Origin: Bifidobacterium avesanii
GTDB taxonomy: Bacteria; Actinomycetota; Actinomycetes; Actinomycetales; Bifidobacteriaceae
NCBI RefSeq assembly: GCF_009299475.1
Contig: NZ_WBSN01000010.1
Coordinates: 34,701-98,700 of the forward strand
Reading direction: 5' to 3'
DNA: 64,000 nt
The notes beneath the pieces are model-generated. The model was not told where the DNA came from, made no database searches, and was given only the letters and a program-made list of their open reading frames with translations. The stretch's first letter is position 1. The number at the start of each line of letters is the position of its first letter. Below are positions 35,978 through 44,805 of this stretch, piece after piece. The position numbers and the translations under genes are program-made.

Positions 35978-37078
35978 CTACGCCTTGCGCATGAGCGCCG
36001 CGGCCTCGGCGTAGCTTGGGCAGACCGGCACGCCGCGCACATTGTGCAGGATCGCCAGCGACGCCGCCGCATTGGCCAGCCGCACCGCGTCCACCAGCGA
36101 GTCGCCGCACGTCAGCCGCGCGCAGATCACGCCCGTGTGGCAGGATCCGGCGGACCGCGTGTGCACGGCCTCGGTCGGGAACCCCGGCACGTACGCCACG
36201 TCCCGCTTGGAGCCGTCGGGGGCGATGTCGCGCACCCATGCGCCCTTCGCGCCGGAGCGGATCACGATCGGCGCGCCCAGCACGTCGCCGAGCCGTTTGG
36301 CCAGATCGCTCATCGCCGCGCCCGAATCGCCGCCCACCGTGATCTTCCTGGGGTCGAGCGGTGCGATGCCGAGCCGTTTGGCCAGCACGTCCGCCTGCTG
36401 GCGGTTGCACGACCAGACGGGCCGCGCGAGCACCAGCGCCTCGAGCAGCTGGTCGCTCACCTGCGGCAGCGCGCTCGTGGGATTGAGCACGATGCGGAAC
36501 CGGCGCTCACCGGCCTCGTTGCCCGGCCGGGCGAGGAACCGGTACAGGCCGACCGCCGTCTGATTGGTCAGCGTGTTGCCGCTGATGTGCACCACGTCGC
36601 CCGGATCTGGCTCGATGCCGTCGAACGCGTCCTCGGAGCCGTGCGCCTCCGCGCCGTACGCGGCGATGAGCGTTTTCGCGCCGGCCGCGTCGCCCAGCAT
36701 GATGCGGAAGCCTGAATCCTCGTCCAAGCGGTCCTGCCCGATGTGCGCGATGCTCGCCTCGTCGAACGCCACGTGGATCATGCTCGCGAGCGGCCCGTTG
36801 CCCAGAATGCCGCCGTGCTTGGCGACCGCGCCCATGTTCGCCACGGCCTTCATCACGCGGTATCCGGCCGCGATGGCCACGTGCGGGGCCCCGGCGACCG
36901 CGTAGCCGCCCGGCTCCGGAACTTGGTCGACCTTGAGCATGATGTCCGGGACGACCTCGCTCAGCGAGATCACCGCGCGGGGACGCGGGGCGCCGGACGC
37001 CTTGCCGGGTTGTGCTGTGCCGGGTTGCGCCTTATTCGTTTGCGTCTTGCCGGGTTGGATTGTGGTTGGCTCTGCCAT
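35978..37078 (-). CDS. PfkB/ribokinase-fold protein lacking the catalytic Asp
   Basis: A 366-residue protein with a Pro/Gln/Thr-rich tail (1-32) ahead of a PfkB-like body: GGYAVAGAPHVAIAAG, CNRQQADVLAKRLG and VIRSGAKGAWV. The strongly conserved kinase end motif GAGD reads GSCH (G311-S312-C313-H314), so the usual catalytic base is replaced by His. It may be an inactive paralog, a binding or regulatory protein, or a kinase with different chemistry. GGAGGT lies 5 nt before ATG 37078 and sets that start. It faces the sugar locus divergently across 540 bp. Confidence 0.8.
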   Translation of the reverse strand: MAEPTTIQPGKTQTNKAQPGTAQPGKASGAPRPRAVISLSEVVPDIMLKVDQVPEPGGYAVAGAPHVAIAAGYRVMKAVANMGAVAKHGGILGNGPLASMIHVAFDEASIAHIGQDRLDEDSGFRIMLGDAAGAKTLIAAYGAEAHGSEDAFDGIEPDPGDVVHISGNTLTNQTAVGLYRFLARPGNEAGERRFRIVLNPTSALPQVSDQLLEALVLARPVWSCNRQQADVLAKRLGIAPLDPRKITVGGDSGAAMSDLAKRLGDVLGAPIVIRSGAKGAWVRDIAPDGSKRDVAYVPGFPTEAVHTRSAGSCHTGVICARLTCGDSLVDAVRLANAAASLAILHNVRGVPVCPSYAEAAALMRKA

Positions 37079-37246
37079 GGTGACCTCCATCGTCGGTGCC
37101 GCCGGCGCCTGCCGTGGCGGCGTGCGGGGCTGCGTACCCATGCCCCCCGCGAGTTCGTGCCTCTTTGCGTCTCTCACCATCCGATGCTAATCCCGCATGC
37201 CGGAAACGCGCAAACGACGGCCGGGGGAGCGGGCGTCGACCATGGG

Positions 37247-37415
37247 CAACGGAACGCCGTTTTTTGAGGGCGGATCGGCTTGATGACAAGTGTTTGCCGT
37301 TGAAAACCGGTCTTTCGTTGCCGGCTGACCGGCGTTGGATGGCAACGGAAGACCGGTTTTCCCGCAGGATTGGCCGAACGGCGCCGGACGCATCGGGAAA
37401 GTCGGCGTTCCGTTG
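37247..37415. repeat. Nested inverted repeat
   Basis: The outer arms are CAACGGAACGCCG (37247-37259) and CGGCGTTCCGTTG (37403-37415). The inner arms are GAAAACCGGTCTTTCGTTGCC (from 37302) and its near-complement ending about 37361. The inner half also shows TGAAAACCGGT, similar to LacI half-sites. Confidence 0.75.
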
Positions 37416-37541
37416 TCGGCGGGTTTTCCGATGCGGGTTTTCGACGTCCCTATGGCCGCCTCCGATGGAAGACGGTCGGAAGGCAATCCGAAAGACGGGT
37501 CCGGCCTCCCTCCCCGCCGACACGCCGCCGACGCTTGCCAG

Positions 37542-37564
37542 TGAAACCGGTTTCAAGTTATAGT
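37542..37564 (+). promoter_or_regulatory. LacI-type operator with -10 box of GH43
   Basis: The perfect palindrome TGAAACCGGTTTCA (37542-37555) lies directly before TATAGT (37559-37564). Binding would block the promoter. Confidence 0.75.
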
Positions 37565-37618
37565 GTTCCCACCAATCCTGACCGCAACGAGGCTTCAGTG
37601 AAAGTGAAAGAGACCGCA

Positions 37619-39340
37619 ATGACCGCAGCACAGACTCAGTCCGCACAGAATCCGTCCGCAGCGCCGACCGCCGCCGCGACCGCCCCCGCCCAGCCCGGCA
37701 TGATCGTCAATCCGATCCTGCCCGGCTTCCACCCCGACTCCAGCGCCCTCAGGGTGGGCGACGACTACTACATCGCCACGTCCACCTTCGAATGGTGGCC
37801 CGGCGTGGACATCTACCACTCGAAGGACCTCGTCAACTGGGAGTGGATCGCCGCCCCGCTCGACCGTCCGAGCATCGTGAACCTGAGGGGCAACTACAAC
37901 TCCGGCTCCATCTGGGCCCCGCACCTGAGCTACGCCAAGGGCAAATTCTGGCTCGTCTTCACCGACGTGAAGAGCTGGGCGCCGTTCAAGGACACGCTCA
38001 ACTACATCATCACCGCGCCGTCCATCACCGGCCCGTGGAGCGAGCCCACCTTCGTGACCGCCTCCGGCTTCGACCCGGCCCTCTACCATGACGACGACGG
38101 CCGCAGCTACTTCCTCAACATGCTGTTCGACTGGCGCTACGGCCGTCAAAAGTTCGCCGGCACGGTGATCCAGGAGTTCGACACCGATTCCATGCAACTG
38201 GTCGGCAAGCGCAAGCACTTCTACAAGGGCACGAAGCTCGGCGTGTGCGAAGGCCCGCAGATTCTGAAGCGCAACGGCTACTACTACCTGCTGTGCGCGG
38301 CCGGCGGCACCGGCTGGATGCACGCCGCCACCGTGGCCCGCTCCCGTTCGCTCGACGGCCCGTGGGAGGACTCGCCGTACTTCCCGCTCATGACCACGCG
38401 CGACAACCCGACCGCTCCGCTGCAGAAGTCCGGCCACTGCTGCTTCCTCGAGATCGGCGACGAATGGTACGTGACGCAGATCTGCGCCCGTCCGCTCACC
38501 GAGCGCGGCGACTGCGTGCTCGGCCGCGAAACCGCCATCCAGCCGATCGAATGGACCGAGGACGGCTGGCCGCGCCTGAAGAACCACACCATCACGCCGG
38601 ACCTCGTGGTGCCCGCGCCCAAGGTCTCCCAAGGCGTGGTCCAGAACCTCGACCACAGCGAGACCGTGGAGTTCACGCCGGACCGTCCGCTGCCGCCGAG
38701 CTTCAAGACCCTGCGCTGCGGCCTCGACGCGGAGGAGGACTACTCCCTGACCGCCCGTCCGGGCTGGCTGCGCCTGTACGGCCGCCAGACGCTCACGAGC
38801 CTCGACAAGCAGACGCTGTTCGCCCGCCGCTGGGAGCACTTCGACTTCGACGTGGAGACCACGCTCGACTTCACGCCGGAGAACTACCAGCAGGACGCCG
38901 GCCTGATCCTGTTCTACGACACCGCCAACTGGATCTACGCCATGATGACGTTCGACGACGAGGATCTGGACCGCCGCATCCTCAGGATCGTGACGCTCGA
39001 CGAGCACGAGGGCTCCTACGGCAGCGATCCGGTGGTGCTCGACGCCTCCACGCCCGTGCGGCTCAAGGTGGAGGTGCGCCACGCCGTCGCCCGCTTCTAC
39101 TGGGCCTACGCGACGGACGACGCGGTCGATGCGACCGGTGCGGCCGGTGCCGGCGAGTCCGTGGATTGGCGCTCGCTCGGCGGCGACCAGCCGGCCGACC
39201 ACATCAGCGACGACTACGTGGAGCAGCGCCGCGGCTACTGCGTGTTCACCGGCGCCATGGTCGGCGTCTGCGCGCAGGACATGGACGCCCACCGCTCCCA
39301 CGCCGACTTCCGCGGCTTCGACTACCGCGAGGTGCGCTGA
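37619..39340 (+). CDS. GH43 beta-xylosidase / alpha-L-arabinofuranosidase
   Basis: A 573-residue glycosidase. The five-bladed propeller has the three GH43 acids: D40 (GFHPDSSAL), D152 (GFDPALYHD) and E211 (GVCEGPQIL). A C-terminal beta-sandwich (about residues 360-573) is typical of GH43 beta-xylosidases. No signal peptide is present, so it acts on imported xylo- or arabino-oligosaccharides. The N-terminus has an Ala/Pro-rich stretch. ATG 37619 is used; GTG 37598 has a better GAGG spacing and would add seven residues. A LacI operator precedes it. GH36 follows 67 nt downstream. Confidence 0.88.
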   Translation: MTAAQTQSAQNPSAAPTAAATAPAQPGMIVNPILPGFHPDSSALRVGDDYYIATSTFEWWPGVDIYHSKDLVNWEWIAAPLDRPSIVNLRGNYNSGSIWAPHLSYAKGKFWLVFTDVKSWAPFKDTLNYIITAPSITGPWSEPTFVTASGFDPALYHDDDGRSYFLNMLFDWRYGRQKFAGTVIQEFDTDSMQLVGKRKHFYKGTKLGVCEGPQILKRNGYYYLLCAAGGTGWMHAATVARSRSLDGPWEDSPYFPLMTTRDNPTAPLQKSGHCCFLEIGDEWYVTQICARPLTERGDCVLGRETAIQPIEWTEDGWPRLKNHTITPDLVVPAPKVSQGVVQNLDHSETVEFTPDRPLPPSFKTLRCGLDAEEDYSLTARPGWLRLYGRQTLTSLDKQTLFARRWEHFDFDVETTLDFTPENYQQDAGLILFYDTANWIYAMMTFDDEDLDRRILRIVTLDEHEGSYGSDPVVLDASTPVRLKVEVRHAVARFYWAYATDDAVDATGAAGAGESVDWRSLGGDQPADHISDDYVEQRRGYCVFTGAMVGVCAQDMDAHRSHADFRGFDYREVR

Positions 39341-39407
39341 GCCGCCCCGCCGGGCCGTAAAGATCACACCCCACCAGACGCAAGGAACACCACAAGGAAA
39401 CACCGCC

Positions 39408-41552
39408 ATGCCCCGCACCACACTCTCCGAATACTCCCGCAACGGCCTCACCGCCGTCTACCGCAAGGACGACGACACCGACGTGGTCGAGCTCGTTCTC
39501 GTGCCGACAGGCCTGGCCGACGCGATCGTGCGCGACGACTGCGCCGCTGAACCGCTCGTGCAGGCCAAGATCGTCGGCGACGACTACCCGTTCGGCTTCT
39601 CGCAGGGCCGCACCATGCGCAACTCCGCCACCGTGCGGGCCATGCGCTTCACCGGGCAGAACGCCATGGAGAAGGAGAACGAGACCGTCGTCACCACCAC
39701 GCTCGAGGATCCGCACGGCTATGTGTACACCCATACGCTGCGCATAGGCGAGGACTCCCGGGCCGCGGAGATCACCACGGGCTTTGCGAACCGCTCCGCG
39801 GAGCCGGTCACGCTCGAGATGCTCTCCAGCTTCACGCTCGGCTCGCTCTCGCCGCTCTCGCGCGGGCTCGCCCCGGAGACGCTGCGCATCCACCGTCTGC
39901 GCAGCACGTGGAGCGCCGAGGGGCGTCTGGTGAGCGAGCCGGCGGAGGACGAGCAGCTCGAGCCCAGTTGGCAGAAGTTCTCCGCCAACTCCGTCCGCTT
40001 CGGCTCGGTCGGCAGCTTCCCCGTGCGCGAATACGTGCCGTTCGTGGGCGTGGAGGACACCGAACACGGCGTCACCTGGGCCGCGGCCACCACGCACGCC
40101 TCGAGCTGGCAGATCGAACTGTACCGCCGCGACTACGGTCTTTCGGTCTCCGGGGGCATCGCCGACCGCGAGTTCGGCCAGTGGACGCGCGTCGTCGCGC
40201 CGGGGGAGGCCTTCGAGGCGCCCATGGCCGTGGCGACCGTGGTCGAGGGCGGTGTGGACGAGGCCAGTCAGGCGCTCGCCGGCAACGTGCGCCACCGTCT
40301 CGACCTGCCCGAATCCGAGGCGGACATGCCCGTGGTGTTCAACGAATTCTGCACCACGTGGGGCGTGCCCACCGAAAAGAGCGTGGACGAGCAGATCGAG
40401 TTCCTGCGCGGCAAGGGCGTGAAGTACTTCGTGATCGACGCCGGCTGGTTCGACAACCACGCCTTCGAGGCCGCCAGCCGCCTCGGCTCGTGGGAGGTGA
40501 GCGACCAGGCATTCCCGCACGGCTTGAAGCCCGTGGTGGAGAAGATCCATGCGGCGGGCATGAAGGCCGGCATCTGGTTCGAGTTCGAGATCGCCGGCCG
40601 CGACGACGCCGCATGCTTCAACAGGCGCGCGTGGCTGCTCTCGCGCGACGGCGTGGCCCTCACATCCGGCAACCGACGCTGGTGGGACATGCGCAACCCC
40701 GAGGTGCGCGCGTATCTCGCGGAAAAGGTCATCGACTTCCTCAACGCCAACGGCTTCGACTACATCAAGGTGGACTACAACGACACCATCGGCATCGGCT
40801 GCGAGACGCCCATCGGACCGGACGGAACCGCCGCCGAGCCGGGCAATCCGGCAAGCCTGGGCGACGGCCTGTATGAGCAGATCCAGGCCACGCAGTCGTT
40901 CTTCCGCGAGATGAAGCGCCGCGTGCCGGGGCTCATCGTGGAGATCTGCGCGTCCGGCGGCCACCGGCTCGTGCAGTCGTTCATGGAGATCGGCTCCATG
41001 GCGAGCTTCTCCGACGCGCATGAATGCGACGAGATCCCGATCATCGCGGCCAACATGCACCGCATGATCCTGCCGCGCCAAAGCCAGATCTGGGCCGTCG
41101 TCAAGCACGACCAGCCGCTCTCTAAGCTCTACTATCAGGTTGCGTCCGGCCTGCTGGGCCGCCTGTGCTTCTCCGGCGACACCGGATCGCTGCGCGACGA
41201 GCAGGCGGAGACGATCGCCAAGGCCGTGGCGTGGTACGCCAAGGCCGCGCCGGTGATCGACCACGGCGTGAGCGAATGGCGTGGGCCGAAGGTCGTGAGC
41301 TACCGGCATCCGCGCGGCTGGCAGGCCATCGTGCGCCGGGGCGAGGAGAAGGCGGAGGGCCGTGCGCTCGCGGTGCTGCACACCTTCCATGACGGCCCCG
41401 AGGCCGTGGACATTCCTGTGGGGGAGGGCTTCTCCCGCGTGGACGACGTGTGGGCCCGCCCGGGCGTGGACGTCTCGTTCGACGCGGGGGCCGGGGCTCT
41501 GCGCGTCTGCGGATTGCGCGACTTCGACGGCGTGGGGGTGCTGCTGGGCTGA
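39408..41552 (+). CDS. GH36 alpha-galactosidase-like enzyme
   Basis: A 714-residue enzyme with an N-terminal beta-sandwich, a TIM barrel and a C-terminal sandwich. The nucleophile is D456 (FDYIKVDYND) and the acid/base is D536 (FSDAHECDE), with the CASGGHR motif between. It removes alpha-galactosyl residues, though some relatives cleave beta-L-arabinopyranose or alpha-GalNAc. No signal peptide is present. AAGGAAAC precedes ATG 39408. It likely shares a transcript with GH43, and a strong terminator follows. Confidence 0.9.
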   Translation: MPRTTLSEYSRNGLTAVYRKDDDTDVVELVLVPTGLADAIVRDDCAAEPLVQAKIVGDDYPFGFSQGRTMRNSATVRAMRFTGQNAMEKENETVVTTTLEDPHGYVYTHTLRIGEDSRAAEITTGFANRSAEPVTLEMLSSFTLGSLSPLSRGLAPETLRIHRLRSTWSAEGRLVSEPAEDEQLEPSWQKFSANSVRFGSVGSFPVREYVPFVGVEDTEHGVTWAAATTHASSWQIELYRRDYGLSVSGGIADREFGQWTRVVAPGEAFEAPMAVATVVEGGVDEASQALAGNVRHRLDLPESEADMPVVFNEFCTTWGVPTEKSVDEQIEFLRGKGVKYFVIDAGWFDNHAFEAASRLGSWEVSDQAFPHGLKPVVEKIHAAGMKAGIWFEFEIAGRDDAACFNRRAWLLSRDGVALTSGNRRWWDMRNPEVRAYLAEKVIDFLNANGFDYIKVDYNDTIGIGCETPIGPDGTAAEPGNPASLGDGLYEQIQATQSFFREMKRRVPGLIVEICASGGHRLVQSFMEIGSMASFSDAHECDEIPIIAANMHRMILPRQSQIWAVVKHDQPLSKLYYQVASGLLGRLCFSGDTGSLRDEQAETIAKAVAWYAKAAPVIDHGVSEWRGPKVVSYRHPRGWQAIVRRGEEKAEGRALAVLHTFHDGPEAVDIPVGEGFSRVDDVWARPGVDVSFDAGAGALRVCGLRDFDGVGVLLG

Positions 41553-41583
41553 CGCCCGACCGCGCGTTTCGCCGTATCGCCCG

Positions 41584-41617
41584 AACGGCTCCCGGTGCGT
41601 GCGCCGGGAGCCGTTTT
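41584..41617 (+). terminator. Rho-independent terminator after GH43-GH36
   Basis: AACGGCTCCCGG pairs with CCGGGAGCCGTT across TGCGTGCG and ends in TTTT. Confidence 0.93.
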
Positions 41618-41778
41618 GCGTTCCGCCCCGTCGTCGTTCAGGCGTTGCGACTGATGTAATTTACATCACAAAATCGTAGTTTCCGCTGGGATGTGGTTTG
41701 ACGTCAATGTTGGTAAAACCGCTGAATTATGCCGTTGCGCGGCGTGGCGCCGGTGACACGCCCTGCATGCCCATATTG

Positions 41779-41796
41779 CATGAAATCGGTTTCATG
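41779..41796. promoter_or_regulatory. LacI-type operator before the first MFS gene
   Basis: An 18-bp palindrome CATGAAATCGGTTTCATG, 77 nt before ATG 41873. It has the same core as the sites at 43586, 59320 and 60709. Confidence 0.8.
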
Positions 41797-41872
41797 ATAT
41801 GGTGGTTGACCGATGCGTTCGGAATCATGGCAGAGACCGGACGTACGGAAAAGGACAATGCGAGGAGCAACG

Positions 41873-43141
41873 ATGACAAGCAATGAAGCTTCGGGCAGCG
41901 CCATTGTGGGCGTGACGAACGAACAGCAGCCGAAATTCCCCTGGCGTGCGGGCGTGGGCCTGCTGCTGGGCGGCGCCGGATGGTTCTGGGGGTTCCAGGC
42001 CCTCAACGCCGTGCTGCTGCCGGCGAAGATCCAGATGATCGACCCGGTGAACAAGGTGTCCATCGTGGCCATGGTCTCCACGGTCACCATGCTCATCTCG
42101 CTGGTGGCGGGCATCGTGGGCGGCGCGCTGTCCGACCGTACGCGCAGCCGGTTCGGCGCGCGCACGCCGTGGATCGTGGGCGGCGTGGTCTTCGGTACCG
42201 TGATGCTCGTCCTGTTCATCACGTTCAGCAACCTCGTCGCCGTGCTCATCGTCTGGTGGCTCTACAGCGCCACCTACAACGCCATGCTCGCCGCGGGCTG
42301 CGCGTGGCAGCCCGATCAGGTAGCCCCGCGCTGGCGCGGCACCGCGTCGTCCATGTACGGCATGGGCCATCAGGCCGCCCTGTTGGGCGCGCAGGTGATC
42401 GCCGCCCAGTTCGTCACGAACATCACCATGGGCGTGCTCATCTCGCTCGTCATCTTCGACGTGCTTTCCCTCGCCGCCGTGATCGTCAATCAGGAGAAGT
42501 CCAACAAGGACGTGCCCCGCCATCAGGTGGCCGGCAGCCTGTTCGAGGGATTCAAGGACTTCCTGCCCCCGGCCCACGCCGGCCGCGACTACTGGCTGGC
42601 CGCGCTGGCCCGCTTCCTGTGGATGATGCCCGGCGGCATCGGCACCTACCGCCTCTACACGCTCACCGACTACATGGGCCAGCCCGCCAAGGAGGCCGGC
42701 CAGTGGATGAGCCTCATGTCCACGATCGGCCTCATCGCCGCCGTGTCGTTCTGCGCGATCGCCGGCCCGATCTCCGACAGGGTCCACAGCGTCAAGATCC
42801 CGCTGGCCGTGGCCATCTTCACCGTCGGCCTGCCGTGCTGGCTCCCGTTCTTCGTGCCCACCCCGGTCGCCTACACGGTGTACGTGGGCGTGTCCTCGAT
42901 CGGCAGCGGCATCTTCAGCGCCCTGGACCAGACGATCATGACCTCCGTGCTGCCCGATCCCAAGACGCAGGCCAAGGACCTCGCGTTCCTCAACTCCTGC
43001 GGCGTGCTGGGCAACCTCGGCGCCCCGCTGTTGGCCGGCGCCGTGGTGAGCGCGTTCGGCTACGCGGGCCTGTTCCCCATGGGCTTCGCCATCCTGACGC
43101 TCGCGTCCGTGTGCGTCTTCTGCATCAAGTCGATCAAGTAA
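41873..43141 (+). CDS. MFS permease, probable oligosaccharide transporter (copy 1)
   Basis: A 422-residue transporter with about 12 transmembrane helices. The conserved MFS loop between helices 2 and 3 is GGALSDRTRSRFGART. The family-specific block CAWQPDQVAPRWRGTASSMYG is shared with the paralog at 59379. Substrate is inferred to be an oligosaccharide of the surrounding locus. GAGGAGC precedes ATG 41873. An operator lies 77 nt upstream, and GH88/GH28 follow under their own operator. Confidence 0.88.
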   Translation: MTSNEASGSAIVGVTNEQQPKFPWRAGVGLLLGGAGWFWGFQALNAVLLPAKIQMIDPVNKVSIVAMVSTVTMLISLVAGIVGGALSDRTRSRFGARTPWIVGGVVFGTVMLVLFITFSNLVAVLIVWWLYSATYNAMLAAGCAWQPDQVAPRWRGTASSMYGMGHQAALLGAQVIAAQFVTNITMGVLISLVIFDVLSLAAVIVNQEKSNKDVPRHQVAGSLFEGFKDFLPPAHAGRDYWLAALARFLWMMPGGIGTYRLYTLTDYMGQPAKEAGQWMSLMSTIGLIAAVSFCAIAGPISDRVHSVKIPLAVAIFTVGLPCWLPFFVPTPVAYTVYVGVSSIGSGIFSALDQTIMTSVLPDPKTQAKDLAFLNSCGVLGNLGAPLLAGAVVSAFGYAGLFPMGFAILTLASVCVFCIKSIK

Positions 43142-43347
43142 GGGCCTTCATCCCGCTTTCCCGCGGCTTGAATATGCGTGGGCGGTTTCCCGTCCGCGCA
43201 ATGGGGCTGGCAGAATGGGGCCGGCAGGTGGTCGGTCCCGGCGGCCCCATTGCGTTCCGGCGGGCCCGAGCGGGTTCAATGGATCCCGTGGATTTGCAGG
43301 CGGCCTGATCTTGGACGGTCGGGCGGTGCGGGAAGGCATGGAGGTGC

Positions 43348-43418
43348 TTTTGCCGGCCGGTGACATCGTGGGCACAATGTGCCCACGGCGTGCCCACAAT
43401 GTCACCAGCCGCGCAAAA
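43348..43418. repeat. Long hairpin, family E copy 2
   Basis: The arms TTTTGC...GGTGACATCGTGGGCAC and GTGCCCACAATGTCACC...GCAAAA flank a core with a further GGGCAC/GTGCCC pair. It resembles 27634-27690 in the GGTGACA(G/T)CGTGGGCACA block. Confidence 0.85.
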
Positions 43419-43585
43419 CCGCACCGCGTTCCTGCCGAAACATCCCCGCCAAAGCCTCCGCCGCGGCCGGGCGGTCGGTTGGGCCGCCCGCCCACCGTCG
43501 GCAATGGTGAAAGCATTTTCATCTGAATGAACACGCCGAGCTGCATGCTTTGACAGAGTCGGCCCACCTATGGTGTAATAGACGT

Positions 43586-43599
43586 TGAAATCGGTTTCA
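43586..43599. promoter_or_regulatory. LacI-type operator before GH88-GH28
   Basis: TGAAATCGGTTTCA, 52 nt before ATG 43651, with TAATAG just upstream. Confidence 0.8.
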
Positions 43600-43650
43600 C
43601 AACGAAGCCGAGACCGTACAGAACCATCTCCCAACGAAGGGAAGAACATC

Positions 43651-44805
43651 ATGGCATTCTCCATTCCCGAGGCGCTGCCCGAGCAGGACCGTCAATGGGC
43701 CGAGTCCCTGCTGCCCAAGCTCGAGGCCAAGTTCGCCGCCGAGCGCGACCGCGTCGGCTCCCACATCCCGTACATCGCCGAGGACGGCGTCTACAAGGAC
43801 CTCAAGGACGTGAGCGACCCCGCATGGTGGACCAACGGCTTCTGGCCCGGCATCCTGTGGCAGATGTTCAACGCCACCGGTGACCAGGCGTACGTCAAGC
43901 CCGCCCGCGAGGTCGAGAAGACCCTCATGGACGTGATCGACACCGAGTTCATGGGCCTGCACCACGACGTCGGCTTCATGTGGCTGCTGTCCGCCGTGGC
44001 CGACTACCGCCTCACCGGCGACGAGAAGGCCAAGAACCGCGGCCTCGCCGCCGCGACACTGCTCGCCGGCCGCTTCAACCCGGAGGGGAAGTTCATCCGC
44101 GCGTGGAACCTGCCCGAATCGGAGGGCTGGGCCATCATCGACTCCATGCTCAACATCCAGATCCTGTTCTGGGCGAGAGACGTCACCGGCGACCCGCGCT
44201 TCGCGGACATCGCCCGCATGCACGCGGACACGCTGAGCCACACGGCCGTGCGTCCGGACGGCTCCTGCAACCACATCGTGGACCTCGACCTCGCCACCGG
44301 CGAGCTGCTGCACAACCCCGGCGGGCAGGGCTACGAGTCCGGCTCCTCATGGACCCGCGGCCAGTCGTGGGCCGTCTACGGCTACGCGCTCGCCGCGCAC
44401 CACAGCGGCAAGAAGGAATACCTCGACGTGGCCAAGAAGGTCGCTCACTACTTCGTGGCCAACGTGGCGCTGGAGAACGACCTGTCGCTCGTGGACTTCC
44501 GCGCCCCCGCCGAGTCGAAGTACTGGGACGCCCTCGCCGATGTGATCACCGCGTGCGGCCTGCTCGAGATCGCCGAGCAGGTGCCCGAGTTCGAGCGCCC
44601 GCTGTACCTCAGGTGGGCCGTGCGCCTGCTCAGGGCCGTGGAGGCGCACTGGTGCGACTGGGATCCCGCGCGCGACGGTCTGGTGCAGATGTGCACCGGC
44701 TGCTACGAGAAGTCCGAGGACCGCGAGGTGCCCATGATGTACGCCGACTACTACTTCGTCGAAGCCGCCCTGCGCCTCATCGGCAAGGGGGCGCGCCTGT
44801 GGTGA
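43651..44805 (+). CDS. GH88 unsaturated glucuronyl hydrolase
   Basis: A 384-residue alpha6/alpha6-barrel enzyme that removes a 4,5-unsaturated uronic acid from the non-reducing end of lyase products by hydrating the double bond. The catalytic-type acids are D106 (HHDVGFMW) and D164 (IIDSMLN), and GSSWTRGQSWAVYGYALA (231-248) is the family signature. It is cytoplasmic. GAAGGGAAG precedes the ATG. The stop overlaps the GH28 GTG start, so translation is coupled. Lyases that would make the substrate are not in the window. Confidence 0.88.
   Translation: MAFSIPEALPEQDRQWAESLLPKLEAKFAAERDRVGSHIPYIAEDGVYKDLKDVSDPAWWTNGFWPGILWQMFNATGDQAYVKPAREVEKTLMDVIDTEFMGLHHDVGFMWLLSAVADYRLTGDEKAKNRGLAAATLLAGRFNPEGKFIRAWNLPESEGWAIIDSMLNIQILFWARDVTGDPRFADIARMHADTLSHTAVRPDGSCNHIVDLDLATGELLHNPGGQGYESGSSWTRGQSWAVYGYALAAHHSGKKEYLDVAKKVAHYFVANVALENDLSLVDFRAPAESKYWDALADVITACGLLEIAEQVPEFERPLYLRWAVRLLRAVEAHWCDWDPARDGLVQMCTGCYEKSEDREVPMMYADYYFVEAALRLIGKGARLW

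Larger units (their letters stand above)
37079..37618. other. 540-bp divergent intergenic region with nested inverted repeat and operator
   Basis: No gene is seen. It contains a nested inverted repeat (37247-37415) and the GH43 promoter/operator (37542-37564). Confidence 0.7.
43142..43650. other. 509-bp intergenic region with hairpin and operator
   Basis: No gene is seen. It holds the family E hairpin (43348-43418) and the GH88 operator (43586-43599). Confidence 0.7.

Noticed and set aside
39246..41390. 714-codon minus-strand open frame
   Set aside because: It is antisense to GH36, whose plus strand has the catalytic motifs.
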